From JBBQZL01 sp038207745 (GTDB taxonomy: Bacteria > Actinomycetota > Thermoleophilia > Solirubrobacterales > 70-9), in the NCBI GenBank assembly GCA_038207745.1, contig JBBQZL010000131.1, positions 1-7,986 on the forward strand: a stretch of 7,986 bases of DNA. Reading direction: 5' to 3'. A program made the position numbers and the translations under genes. The notes under the pieces were generated by a model. It saw nothing but the letters and a program-made list of their open reading frames with translations, did no database searches and was not told the DNA's origin. Position 1 is the first letter of the stretch, and each line of letters opens with the position of its first letter. Below, one piece after another: positions 1-6,886 of the stretch.

Positions 1-1277
1 AGCAGTGCCGTCGGGACGGCAAGCCCGAGGCCCAGCCCGAGCACGAGCGACGGGGGTCCGAAGAACAACGCCGTCGCCGTCGCGATCATGCAGACGCCGA
101 ACATGACCACGGTCGGTGCGACGAGGTGGGACCGGATCAGCCGGTCCGCGCGGACCGGCAGAAGGTCCAGGATCGTCGGGTGGTCGACCTCCTGGGCAAG
201 CGGCTCGACTGCGTCGAATGCCGCAAACAGGAGCGCCAGCCCGGCAACCACGACGAGCGGCGTCGTACCCTGCCAGGCGGCGCAGATCGAGAGACCCGCG
301 ACGCCGCCGCATAGGGAGATTCTCAGGACCCTCAGCGAGGGCCAGCGCATGAAGCTGTGCCAATCCCGCCTCCAGATCGGGTTGCTGCTGGGGCGCGGGT
401 GGGAAAGCCGCAGCCACGGCCTGCGACGCGGCGTCTCCGAGGCCAGCTGGCGGCGAAGCAGGATCACCGTCCGCAGATCCTGCAGTGTGACCGCGAATCG
501 AAGTTGCGCGGCCAGGGATGCCCGGTGCCGCGCGGCCTCCAGGGATAGACCGCCGAGGCCGCGGATCGCAACGAGTGAAGTGATCGCGGCCGCTGCCAGA
601 CCGATCAGGGGGAGGACGAAGGAGAGACCGGCCTCGTGTATCGGCCAGATCGCCAGCTCACCGAGCAGGGTGGCGGGCGATGTCGTCGTCTCGAGCAGGA
701 TGTCCGCTGCCGACCAGGCCAGGATCGGGACAGCGATCAGGAATACCGCGAGCTTCCCAAACCGGCGACCGGAGGCGAACATCGCGCTGCTCAGGGTCCA
801 GAGAGGCACCACCGACGCAAAGACGGCCAGGCAGGCGATCCACTCGAGCGCCGTACCGGGCAGCCGGCGAAAGGCAAAGTTCCCGATGATCGCCCCGGTT
901 ACGGCTCCCGCGAAAAGCCCCGTCCTCAACTGCCGCACCGCAGAGGCGCGAAGCGCGATCCCGCGGTCGATCGGTGCCATCAGGACGTACTGGACCTCGG
1001 GTGGTTGGATGGCGAGCGGGCCGCCGCGGGCACCCGAGCGAAGCCCCCCGACAATCGCGAGCGCAATCACAAGGCCGATCAGCGCCGGGCCATGCCTGGC
1101 GACCTGGTTCACCGAGTGGTCGCTGAGCGAGGCATCGGCCAGTGCGCCGGAGATCAGGGCCAGGCCCCAGACGCCGAAGATCACGGCGACGTAGACGCGG
1201 TAGAGGACGTCGAACCACTCGAGCTTCTCGACCAATCGGCGACGGCGGGCCGAGCGCATATCGCGGAGCGCACTCAT
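1..1277 (-). CDS. Putative ABC-2-type exporter permease, C-terminus off the window
   Basis: Reading the minus strand from ATG 1277 gives 425 codons without a stop to the window edge, so the gene is incomplete at its C-terminus. The protein opens with a basic cytoplasmic stretch (residues 8-18, five consecutive Arg), then has hydrophobic segments near residues 28-47, 64-80, 119-134, 142-162, 175-193 and 217-238. A long Arg-rich loop (about 240-315) follows, then segments near 319-336, 339-357, 386-407 and onward from 409. Two halves of membrane helices around a charged loop fit large ABC-2-like permeases of actinobacteria, which partner with a separate ATPase. No ATPase is visible; it could lie beyond the left edge. 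The stretch around residues 83-118 (GGPLAI, then VLMAPIDRG) resembles a motif I recall from such permeases. A weak AGAGAG lies about 8 bases upstream of the ATG; the next Met is residue 7. Substrate unknown. An uncharacterised membrane protein is the alternative. Confidence 0.72.
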   Translation of the reverse strand, partial: MSALRDMRSARRRRLVEKLEWFDVLYRVYVAVIFGVWGLALISGALADASLSDHSVNQVARHGPALIGLVIALAIVGGLRSGARGGPLAIQPPEVQYVLMAPIDRGIALRASAVRQLRTGLFAGAVTGAIIGNFAFRRLPGTALEWIACLAVFASVVPLWTLSSAMFASGRRFGKLAVFLIAVPILAWSAADILLETTTSPATLLGELAIWPIHEAGLSFVLPLIGLAAAAITSLVAIRGLGGLSLEAARHRASLAAQLRFAVTLQDLRTVILLRRQLASETPRRRPWLRLSHPRPSSNPIWRRDWHSFMRWPSLRVLRISLCGGVAGLSICAAWQGTTPLVVVAGLALLFAAFDAVEPLAQEVDHPTILDLLPVRADRLIRSHLVAPTVVMFGVCMIATATALFFGPPSLVLGLGLGLAVPTAL

Positions 1278-1479
1278 GCCGGGACTCTCTTGCTTGACCA
1301 AACCGCTCTTTCGACGATCGACACAGACTGTCGGGCGAAGGCCGCCCAACTCTGACCAGGACTATAGGCGTGGACGTAAAGCGGAGCTATGGATACGGCA
1401 GAGCTCGCGAAACGCAAGCTTGTCGAGCGCTGGTTCCACATCGTCGTCGTGCCCGTCCGATCGGCGCAGATCGGTCTGA
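1278..1479. other. Intergenic region, possible -10 element for the permease gene
   Basis: This 202-base gap lies between the end of the acetyltransferase gene and the start of the permease gene, both on the minus strand. The minus strand carries TATAGT at 1366-1361, a five-of-six match to a -10 hexamer, about 84 bases ahead of the permease ATG, but no good -35 element sits at the usual distance. The plus-strand ATG at 1389 opens a frame with plausible third-base composition for about 30 codons, but it soon runs antisense into the acetyltransferase gene and its GGAG is only two bases from the ATG, so I do not call it. No RNA gene or terminator is convincing here. Confidence 0.3.
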
Positions 1480-1995
1480 TCAGGTCTGGTGGCCCGGCCG
1501 GTCCTCGGCCAGGAACTCCATCAAAAGGCTGTCGTGCCAGCCGTCGCCACCGACGTCCCGCTCATAGCGACGCATTCTGCCGACCCGCTTGAAACCGGCC
1601 TTCTCGTAGGCACGGATCGCCACAGCGTTTGCCGTCGCCGGATCAATCGTGATCCGGTGATGGCCGCGCTCGTCGATCAGCATCTTGACGACCTGCCTGA
1701 TCGCCTCGGGGCCGAGGCCACGGTCGTGCAGGGCCGGGTCCAGAAAGAGGTCGATCGCCGTGTGTCGGTACCTGGGGTCGAGTTCCTCGTAGAACTGGAT
1801 CATCCCAGCTACCCTCCCGTCGACCTCGATCGTCAGGCGCGACAGTTCGGGTTCGTCCGACCATGGGAAGCCCTCGCCCGGAACATCCCACCAGCGGACG
1901 ACTTCGGGCGCATTGTGAATGCGCAGCAGTTCGGCCTCGTCGCCCGAAGCCAGCGGGCGAAGTTCCAGGGACGCCCGATGGTGCTGTTCGGACAT
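1480..1995 (-). CDS. GNAT-family N-acetyltransferase, AAC(6')-like
   Basis: This 171-residue protein is expected to transfer an acetyl group from acetyl-CoA to an amine. The acetyl-CoA-binding part is clear: a beta strand, then RGLG (residues 92-95) and the following helix as motif A, and TIDPATANAVAIRAYEKAGF (116-135) as motif B, the N-x-x-A-x-x-x-Y-E-K-x-G-F pattern of GNAT enzymes. The early WW pair (35-36) and the TIDP strand resemble aminoglycoside 6'-N-acetyltransferases of the AAC(6')-Ib type, but environmental relatives often have other substrates, so no resistance role is claimed. The frame is open up to ATG 2082. I prefer ATG 1995 because the extra 29 residues have no GNAT character and would overlap the upstream region of the divergent gene. 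GGGAA sits almost against ATG 1995, so the start is not certain. Confidence 0.85.
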   Translation of the reverse strand: MSEQHHRASLELRPLASGDEAELLRIHNAPEVVRWWDVPGEGFPWSDEPELSRLTIEVDGRVAGMIQFYEELDPRYRHTAIDLFLDPALHDRGLGPEAIRQVVKMLIDERGHHRITIDPATANAVAIRAYEKAGFKRVGRMRRYERDVGGDGWHDSLLMEFLAEDRPGHQT

Positions 1996-2152
1996 TTCCC
2001 AATCATGAACGATGGCCCCGCGATCGGCGCCTCGCAGTCGCTGCTTTGGGCTGCACAGCGCGCAAATCAGCCGAAATGCCATGGGTCAAACGTCCGCCCC
2101 GGTCAGAAGATCGGCCGTTGCTGCCGATAAGAACGGATGGAGATGTACAGCC
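1996..2152. promoter_or_regulatory. Divergent intergenic region
   Basis: The 157 bases separate the divergent acetyltransferase and GGDEF/HD-GYP genes and must hold both promoters if the internal starts are right. Both reading frames stay open through here in opposite directions (to 2082 on the minus strand and from 2012 on the plus strand), and they overlap, so both long starts are unlikely together. A minus-strand TTGACC lies at about 2089-2084, without a good -10 partner. GGAG at 2139-2142 is the likely ribosome-binding site of the plus-strand gene. Confidence 0.35.
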
Positions 2153-3505
2153 ATGAGTAGAACCGACGGCGCGCAGACATCGATGACTCCAGACTACGGG
2201 ATTTCGGTGTCGCCATATCGTCGTGCCTGGGAACGAATCGTCGAGTTCGAGGGCGAGTGGTCGGTGTCCGGTCCGGCGGTCTTCGCGGTGATTGCAATTG
2301 CATTGTTGATCTACAACCACGTCCTTGAAAACGTCACAGACCTCGCCTTCTGGCTCGGTCTTGCACTGGTCGCAGCCGTCTTCACCTGGATGCTCCAGAA
2401 CCACCGCCGGCAATCGAAGTCGCTGGAGGGCTACGGGTGGCGGGACGCCGTGACCAGCCTGCCGAATCGCATGAAGCTCCAGGTCGATGTCGCCGACGGC
2501 TTGGCGTCGTCGTCTGATCAGCGAACCCTGGTCCTGCTCGAGCTCGATGGCCTCGTGGGCTACCGGGACCGCTACGGTTTCGAATCGGGCGACGGGCTGC
2601 TCCGCGACTTCGCGAGCGAGATGTCAGGCGCCGTCGGGCAGCTCGGCGGGGCCGTCTACCGCATCGACGGAAGTGAGTTCTGCGCACTGGTCCCGGGCGG
2701 GAGCCATCAACTTGGCGAGATCGTTGCGGCGACCTCCATGTATCGCGGAAATGGCGATGACGAAACGCCGATCGATCGGTCCTATGGCGAGGTTGTGCTA
2801 CCTGATGAGGCGCCCAACCTCGACATCGCAATGCAGGTGGCGGGTCAGAGGCTTGCGGCTCGCAAGCAACGCCGGCAGCGCTCGGCAAAGCGCCAGTCAC
2901 ACGATGTGCTGATGGCTGTCCTCAGGGCGCGACGCCCCGAGCTGCGCACACACCTTCGCGACGTCGCCTTCCGCTCAATCTCGATCGGTAGACGGCTTGG
3001 CTTCGACAACGACCAGCTCGACGACATCGTCTTCGCAGCCGAGCTGCAGGACATCGGACTTCTCACCGTCCCGGAGGCGATCCTCGAGAAGCAGACTCAG
3101 CTCAGCAGCATTGAGTTCGAGTTGATCCGTGGACAGCCGGCAGCCGGGGCGGGAATCATCTCTGCGGCCCCGGCAATGGCCTCGGTGGCGACGTTGGTCC
3201 GATCGAGCCACGAGTTCTTCGACGGAAGTGGATTCCCTGATGGTCTCGCGGGGGAGGCGATTCCACTCGGATCACGCGTCATCTCCATCTCCGTTGCCTT
3301 CGCGGCGCTGACATCAAGCCGCCCCTATCGACCGGCCCGCAGCCCAGAGGAGGCATTGGCAGAGCTTCGGCGCTGTGCAGGCAAGCAATTCGATCCCCGC
3401 GTCGTCGAGGCGCTGGCCGAAGACATCGTCGGCGAGGTCTTGCAGCCAGACAGGGAGACCGCCGCACCGTCGTCGGTCGGCAGCGGCAGATCAGAGGGCA
3501 ACTGA
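2153..3505 (+). CDS. Membrane protein with degenerate GGDEF and HD-GYP domains
   Basis: This 450-residue protein looks like a cyclic-di-GMP signalling protein that has lost its catalytic residues. Two membrane helices (about residues 40-58 and 63-81) precede a GGDEF-like domain (about 96-220) with the recognisable DAVTSLPNR opening. Its signature is RIDGSEF (170-176), where active diguanylate cyclases have R-x-G-G-D/E-E-F, so the first Gly is Asp and the catalytic acid is Ser. An HD-GYP-like domain follows (about 262-425). His267 is kept, but the HD pair is Gln-Asp (299-300), the next metal-binding His is Gln328, HHE is replaced by SHE (352-354), GYP is GFP (360-362), and the later VAD Asp is Val381. 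The last region, RPYR then FDP, keeps the family shape. I infer a c-di-GMP-binding or protein-binding role rather than synthesis or hydrolysis. ATG 2153 has GGAG ten bases upstream. The frame extends to 2012, but that part looks non-coding. The Cys/His gene follows by 36 bases. Confidence 0.88.
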   Translation: MSRTDGAQTSMTPDYGISVSPYRRAWERIVEFEGEWSVSGPAVFAVIAIALLIYNHVLENVTDLAFWLGLALVAAVFTWMLQNHRRQSKSLEGYGWRDAVTSLPNRMKLQVDVADGLASSSDQRTLVLLELDGLVGYRDRYGFESGDGLLRDFASEMSGAVGQLGGAVYRIDGSEFCALVPGGSHQLGEIVAATSMYRGNGDDETPIDRSYGEVVLPDEAPNLDIAMQVAGQRLAARKQRRQRSAKRQSHDVLMAVLRARRPELRTHLRDVAFRSISIGRRLGFDNDQLDDIVFAAELQDIGLLTVPEAILEKQTQLSSIEFELIRGQPAAGAGIISAAPAMASVATLVRSSHEFFDGSGFPDGLAGEAIPLGSRVISISVAFAALTSSRPYRPARSPEEALAELRRCAGKQFDPRVVEALAEDIVGEVLQPDRETAAPSSVGSGRSEGN

Positions 3506-3541
3506 TCGAAGTCCTTGGGCATCGGGCACAAGCCTCGCAAG

Positions 3542-3829
3542 ATGCTTGCAAGACTGAGCGCCATGGACGACTTCCACAGGGCTCGCTGGTATGTGGTGCG
3601 CCCCGCTGCCAACCGCAAGCCGACGACCTACCGCTGCCCGCTCTGTGGTGGCCGGCTTCCGGCATTGAGAGAGCACTTGCTCGTCCTGCCCGAAGGCGAC
3701 GCATCTCGCCGCCGCCACGCACACACGAAGTGCGTATTGGCTGCCCGGCGCGAAGGCCGCCTCCCGCTTCGCGAGGAAGCCGAGCCGCCGCGCCCAGGGC
3801 TGCTGTCGCGTCTCCTCGGTCGCGGATAG
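3542..3829 (+). CDS. Small Cys/His-rich protein, probable zinc-binding
   Basis: The 95-residue protein has a compact set of possible metal ligands: CPLC (Cys32, Cys35), His45, then RRRHAHTKC with His59, His61 and Cys64. A CxxC knuckle followed by H-x-H-x2-C fits a treble-clef-like or HNH-like zinc fold, but the fold is inferred. The N-terminus is amphipathic with aromatic residues (FHRARWYVV, 11-19), and the C-terminus is basic with a short hydrophobic end (LLSRLLGRG). I recall similar short uncharacterised proteins in Thermoleophilia; this could not be checked. The start could be ATG 3542 or ATG 3563; the longer frame from TTG 3515 has nothing to recommend it. It lies 36 bases after the GGDEF/HD-GYP pseudoenzyme on the same strand and may be cotranscribed. 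Function unknown. Confidence 0.75.
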   Translation: MLARLSAMDDFHRARWYVVRPAANRKPTTYRCPLCGGRLPALREHLLVLPEGDASRRRHAHTKCVLAARREGRLPLREEAEPPRPGLLSRLLGRG

Positions 3830-3851
3830 ACGGGTGGCGTTTCAGCGACCG
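3817..3851. terminator. Possible bidirectional terminator between convergent genes
   Basis: Seven-base arms CGGTCGC (3817-3823) and GCGACCG (3845-3851) are perfect inverted repeats around a 21-base loop that spans the 12-base gap between the convergent Cys/His and AhpD-like genes. TTTT follows at 3855-3858 on the plus strand, inside the 3' end of the AhpD-like gene. The loop is long for an intrinsic terminator, so this is only a candidate. Confidence 0.3.
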
Positions 3852-4354
3852 CCGTTTTCGCCGACCCGGGGGAACCGTACTCGGCCGAATAGCTCCTCGG
3901 TCGTGTTCGAAGTCAGATTGGCGAGGGCCATTACGCGTGCGATGGTCTCGACGGCCGTCACCTCATCGGATGTCAGGTGTTCGCTTGCGATTGCCGCCAG
4001 ATCAGCACTGATCGGCTCACGAAAACGAGCTTCGGCCAGCGCCGCGGCGTAGGCAACTGCCGTACGGCTGCGATCGTCGAGGTCCCCCAGGTCACCAAGG
4101 CCGATCGCTTGCAGGTCAGCGGCGGCGACCCCCGCGCGGCTCGCCCATCGCTCGTGCACAAAGGTGCAGCCGCGGCAGGAGTTGACGCGGCTGACGGCGA
4201 CCATGACCCGCTCACGCAGGGCGGGATCCAGGCTGCCGCGAACGTAGACGGTGGCGAGCGGACGAGCCCGACGCGCGACACCGGCCAGGTCGCGTATCGC
4301 CTCACCTGGCGAGGCAAACGTGCGTGGCGATGAATCAGGAGCGGGCACGGGCAC
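3842..4354 (-). CDS. AhpD-like / carboxymuconolactone decarboxylase-family protein
   Basis: The 170-residue protein carries the AhpD active-site pattern E-x11-C-x2-C-x3-H in full: Glu48, Cys60, Cys63, His67, within the helix reading VSRVNSCRGCTFVHERWA. In this all-helical family the two cysteines perform thiol-disulfide chemistry, with Glu and His relaying protons, usually for peroxide or alkylhydroperoxide defence. Length and helical pattern (further helices near 95-110 and 130-146) fit. No ahpC or other peroxiredoxin gene is nearby, so the redox partner is unknown. The start is GTG at 4354, with a G-rich tract 11-20 bases upstream; a second GTG lies two codons in. The nearby ATG at 4358 is in another frame and hits a stop after seven codons. 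Confidence 0.85.
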   Translation of the reverse strand: MPVPAPDSSPRTFASPGEAIRDLAGVARRARPLATVYVRGSLDPALRERVMVAVSRVNSCRGCTFVHERWASRAGVAAADLQAIGLGDLGDLDDRSRTAVAYAAALAEARFREPISADLAAIASEHLTSDEVTAVETIARVMALANLTSNTTEELFGRVRFPRVGENGGR

Positions 4355-4441
4355 ACATTAGCGACCCCCGTCCCCAGCCTGGCGTCCCGCCCGAGGCCAG
4401 ATGCGGCAGCTCGAGGTCCCGGCGGCGGTGCCCTCCGAGGC

Positions 4442-4916
4442 TCAGATCGCGCTGGTCGAGATCAGCAGCACGAAAAGTGAGATCGGCACACCGAGGTCAC
4501 TGAGCAGGATCGCCGTGTTGCCCGGTGCGTAGTTCTTCTCCGGCACGATCTCGACGATGTGGTTGAAACCGGCGAGCAGCATGAAGATACCGCCGGACAA
4601 CGATGCCACGATCCAGGTCGAGGGCGAATCGAGGTTCGACGCGTAGATCCCCGCAAGCCCGATCCCGAGACTGGCGAATCCGACCTCATGCTGGAAGCCG
4701 TTTTGTCTCCCACCCGATCGTCTTTGCAGTTCCGCGGGCAAAGATCGTGTGCATGAAGAAACCCGCGGCGATGCTCCACCCCATTCCGAGGAACAGCATC
4801 CATCGCAGCGTCTGCTCATCGAATGGCGTGGACACACCCGTTCCGGGCGCGTCCATCCCAATCAGCGCGAAGATCCACGAGAGGACGAAGACGAGCGGCG
4901 GCGCGTAGGCGATCAT
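4442..4916 (-). pseudogene. DUF6790-type membrane protein, frameshifted
   Basis: Two minus-strand frames together spell one small membrane protein. Frame one from ATG 4916 gives an N-terminal helix (FVLSWIFALIG), then RWMLFLGMGWSIAAGFFMH and IGWET, and stops after ten more codons. Frame two continues with NGFQHEVGFASLGIGLAGI, then WIVASLSGGIFMLLAG, FNHIVEI, PEKNYAPGN and a last helix, ending at the TGA at 4442. The order IGW, FQxEVG, NHIxEI, PGN, then D-x-G-x-P matches the DUF6790 family as I know it. The shift falls at the four A's complementary to 4701-4704: with three A's the reading is gag aca aac ggc (E-T-N-G) and the protein is a normal-looking 157 residues with about five helices. This is a real frameshift, a sequencing error at a homopolymer, or less likely programmed +1 recoding. 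Function of the family is unknown to me. Confidence 0.8.
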
Positions 4917-5021
4917 CGGGCGCCCCTACACCGCGGATGGCGGTCAACGCCGGCAAAACCCGCTGGCCCTCCGCCGCTTCTGAGTCAGCGTGATTGCGCA
5001 TTCCGGACCTGGGAGGACGAA
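4917..5021. promoter_or_regulatory. Divergent intergenic region before the flavoenzyme gene
   Basis: The 105 bases lie between the divergent DUF6790 and flavoenzyme genes. GGGAGG at 5011-5016 is a strong ribosome-binding site for ATG 5022. No -10/-35 pair is convincing by eye. Confidence 0.4.
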
Positions 5022-6611
5022 ATGGACTGGAGCGCGACTATGATCCCGTTATCTCTGGTGTCGCTCTCCGCTCTCCGCCGCGGGGCACTTGTCCAGCACG
5101 ACGAAGGAATCGAGATCGAGAATTCGACGCGACGGCGGTTTCTGCAGGATGGCGCCGGCGCGATCGTCGCCGCAGGGGCGGCGTCGCAGCTCGGCTGGCT
5201 CGCGGGATGCGGCTCCTCGAACTCCTCAGCCTCGAAGCCGGACTGGGACGCGCTCGGCGCGCGGCTCAAGGGCCGCCTCGTGCGCCCGCAGGACCCCCGC
5301 TACGGCCTGGTCAGCCGCCCCTACAACTTGCGCTACGCCGAGGTTCAGCCGAGCGGCGTAGCCCTCTGCTCCGGTGCCGCCGATGTCCGCGCCTCAATTC
5401 TGTGGGCGCGCGACAGCGAAGTGCCAATCGCCGTGCGCTCTGGCGGCCACAACTACGCCGGCTACTCGACCGGTCCCGGGCTCATCATCGATGTGGGCCA
5501 GATGCGCGATCTGGCCGTCGAGGACGCTCGCGGGACTGTGACCGCCCAGCCCGGGGCCCGGAACACGATGATCTATACCGGACTACAGCCGCATGGGGTT
5601 GCGATCTCCGCCGGCCGCTGCCCGACTGTCGCCGTTGGCGGTCTGGTGCTCGGCGGTGGCATCGGCTTCAGCTCACGCAAGCTCGGGCTGACCTGCGATC
5701 ACCTGGTTGAGGCCGAAGTCGTCACCGCGACCGGAAAGCATGTGAAGGCGAGTGCAGACATCAATCCCGACCTCTTCTGGGCCCTTCGCGGTGGCGGTGG
5801 CGGCAATTTCGGCATTTGCACCTCCTACACGTTCGAGACGCACCCGGTCAGCGATGTCGGCCTCTACGACATCGAGTGGGAGTGGTCCGACGCACCCGCT
5901 GTGTTCGAGGCGTTTCAGGAGGTGATCCGCCGCGCACCGGACGATTTCTCCGGCCGCCTTGGCGTCGGACGGCCGGGCCGTCCCGGCGGCGGCGGTTCGC
6001 CGTCCATCTCTGCGCTCGGACAGTATTTCGGGCCCGTAGACGAGCTGCGCGAGCTTCTTCAGCCGGCGCTTACAGCCGGGGCGACTGTCAAGAAGATGAT
6101 CAAGCAAGTCACCTTCTGGGAGGCGAAGGACTATTTCTATGACAACGTTCCGCACGCCGCATTCGCGGTCAAGTCGGCCTTCCTCGACGATCCCCTTTCG
6201 GGCGATGGGGTGGACGTCCTGCTGAGGGCGGTCGAGCGCTGGCCCGGCAGTTCGAACACCGACGGTGCGGGTGCCGCCCTGTTCGCGTCTGGCGGGGCGA
6301 TCAACAAGGTGGCCGCGGATGCCACGGCCTTCGTCCACCGCAGCCAGTTCGCGATCCTCGCGACCGAGACGACCTGGGAACCCACAGATTCCCAGCGGAC
6401 CGTCGACGCGAACATCGACTGGCTCGAAGGACTCAGTGCCTCCTTGCGTCCCCACGTCACCGGCGCCGCGTATCAGAATTTCATCGACCGCTCGCAGCGC
6501 GACTGGCAGCAGGCCTACTACGGAGACAACTTCGATCGGCTCGTCCGCGTCAAGATCGCCTTCGATCCCGACGACGTCTTCACCTTCAAGCAGAGCATCC
6601 CGACGAGCTGA
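5022..6611 (+). CDS. FAD-dependent oxidoreductase, berberine-bridge-enzyme-like, Tat lipoprotein
   Basis: The 529-residue protein is a BBE-like flavoenzyme of the PCMH/VAO FAD-binding type; members oxidise alcohols, sugars or alkaloid-like compounds with oxygen or another acceptor. The PCMH domain (about residues 105-275) contains RSGGHNYAGYS with His143, and GRCPTVAVGGLVLGGGIGF with Cys200, the two residues that bind FAD at the 8-alpha and 6 positions in bicovalent enzymes. GGGGGNFGI (257-265) closes the FAD site. The C-terminal BBE motif is YYGDNFDRLVRVKIAFDPDD then FTFKQSIP (499-527). The N-terminus has a twin-arginine motif TRRRFL (36-41), a hydrophobic run, and LAGC (60-63), a textbook lipobox followed by a Ser-rich linker. 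This implies Tat export and lipid anchoring outside the membrane. The strong GGGAGG five bases before ATG 5022 fixes the start despite the long 35-residue n-region; the frame extends to 4749 but there overlaps the opposite gene. Substrate unknown. Confidence 0.93.
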   Translation: MDWSATMIPLSLVSLSALRRGALVQHDEGIEIENSTRRRFLQDGAGAIVAAGAASQLGWLAGCGSSNSSASKPDWDALGARLKGRLVRPQDPRYGLVSRPYNLRYAEVQPSGVALCSGAADVRASILWARDSEVPIAVRSGGHNYAGYSTGPGLIIDVGQMRDLAVEDARGTVTAQPGARNTMIYTGLQPHGVAISAGRCPTVAVGGLVLGGGIGFSSRKLGLTCDHLVEAEVVTATGKHVKASADINPDLFWALRGGGGGNFGICTSYTFETHPVSDVGLYDIEWEWSDAPAVFEAFQEVIRRAPDDFSGRLGVGRPGRPGGGGSPSISALGQYFGPVDELRELLQPALTAGATVKKMIKQVTFWEAKDYFYDNVPHAAFAVKSAFLDDPLSGDGVDVLLRAVERWPGSSNTDGAGAALFASGGAINKVAADATAFVHRSQFAILATETTWEPTDSQRTVDANIDWLEGLSASLRPHVTGAAYQNFIDRSQRDWQQAYYGDNFDRLVRVKIAFDPDDVFTFKQSIPTS

Positions 6612-6623
6612 GTCGAAATGCGA

Positions 6624-6696
6624 TGGAGCTAGTCGGATTCGAACCGACGACCTCCTGGGTGCGATCCAGGCGCTCTGCCAACTGAGCTATAGCCCC
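6624..6696 (-). tRNA. tRNA-Ala (anticodon CGC)
   Basis: Reading the minus strand, all cloverleaf parts are present: acceptor GGGGCTA paired with TAGCTCC, D stem GCTC/GAGC with loop AGTTGGCA, anticodon stem CCTGG/CCAGG with loop ATCGCAC, variable AGGTC, T stem GTCGG/CCGAC with loop TTCGAAT, and discriminator A. The anticodon CGC (6663-6661) reads GCG alanine codons. The third acceptor pair is G-U, the main alanine identity signal. The 3' CCA is not encoded, so it must be added enzymatically. The 3' end lies 12 bases from the stop of the convergent flavoenzyme gene. Confidence 0.97.
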
Positions 6697-6716
6697 GCGA
6701 TCTGCCGCCGGGCCAA

Positions 6717-6756
6717 CTTGACAACGACGGAATTGAGACAAGGATACGTTGTCAAG
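6717..6756. repeat. Perfect 10-base inverted repeat with TTGACA in each arm
   Basis: CTTGACAACG (6717-6726) and CGTTGTCAAG (6747-6756) are perfect inverted repeats separated by 20 bases, in the gap between the tRNA (minus) and the acidic-protein gene (plus). Each arm contains TTGACA, reading outward-in on opposite strands. The arrangement could be an operator for a dimeric regulator, facing -35 elements, or a hairpin. No good -10 hexamer follows either TTGACA at 17-18 bases, so a promoter reading is weak. Confidence 0.5.
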
Positions 6757-6886
6757 AGCTCTCTGGATTGATCGGGTGATCTTGTTGACCCGTGTAGGGA
6801 CTTGGCCCTCGGCGCCGAACTGAGTCTTCTGAATGCGCATGATGCAGACAAAAACACTTAGTCTTATGCCCTGAGGGCTGGAGAAC

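Noticed and set aside
88..1194. Long plus-strand frame of 368 codons, with several shorter ones inside it
   Set aside because: It is antisense to the permease gene. Its product is rich in Arg, Ser and Thr without domains, whereas the minus-strand frame gives regular membrane helices and stays open to the window edge.
658..1218. Minus-strand frame of 186 codons rich in Arg and Pro
   Set aside because: It is another frame of the same strand as the permease, with shadow-like composition.
1471..1492. CTGATCAG palindrome and nearby repeats at the end of the acetyltransferase gene
   Set aside because: The palindrome is only eight bases, has no loop and no T-run, so it is not a convincing terminator.
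1480..1995. Possible aminoglycoside-resistance gene
   Set aside because: The resemblance to AAC(6') is in the common acetyl-CoA part. The substrate-binding side cannot be assigned by eye, so only the GNAT family is claimed.
1489..2130. Plus-strand frame of 213 codons over the acetyltransferase
   Set aside because: It is antisense to a gene with clear GNAT motifs and has no recognisable features of its own.
4749..5021. N-terminal extension of the flavoenzyme frame up to ATG 4749
   Set aside because: The residues are charged and non-domain-like, overlap the opposite DUF6790 gene, and would bury the Tat signal. GGGAGG before ATG 5022 marks the better start.
5673..6455. Minus-strand frame of 260 codons within the flavoenzyme gene
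   Set aside because: It is antisense to a well-supported enzyme and shows no domain.
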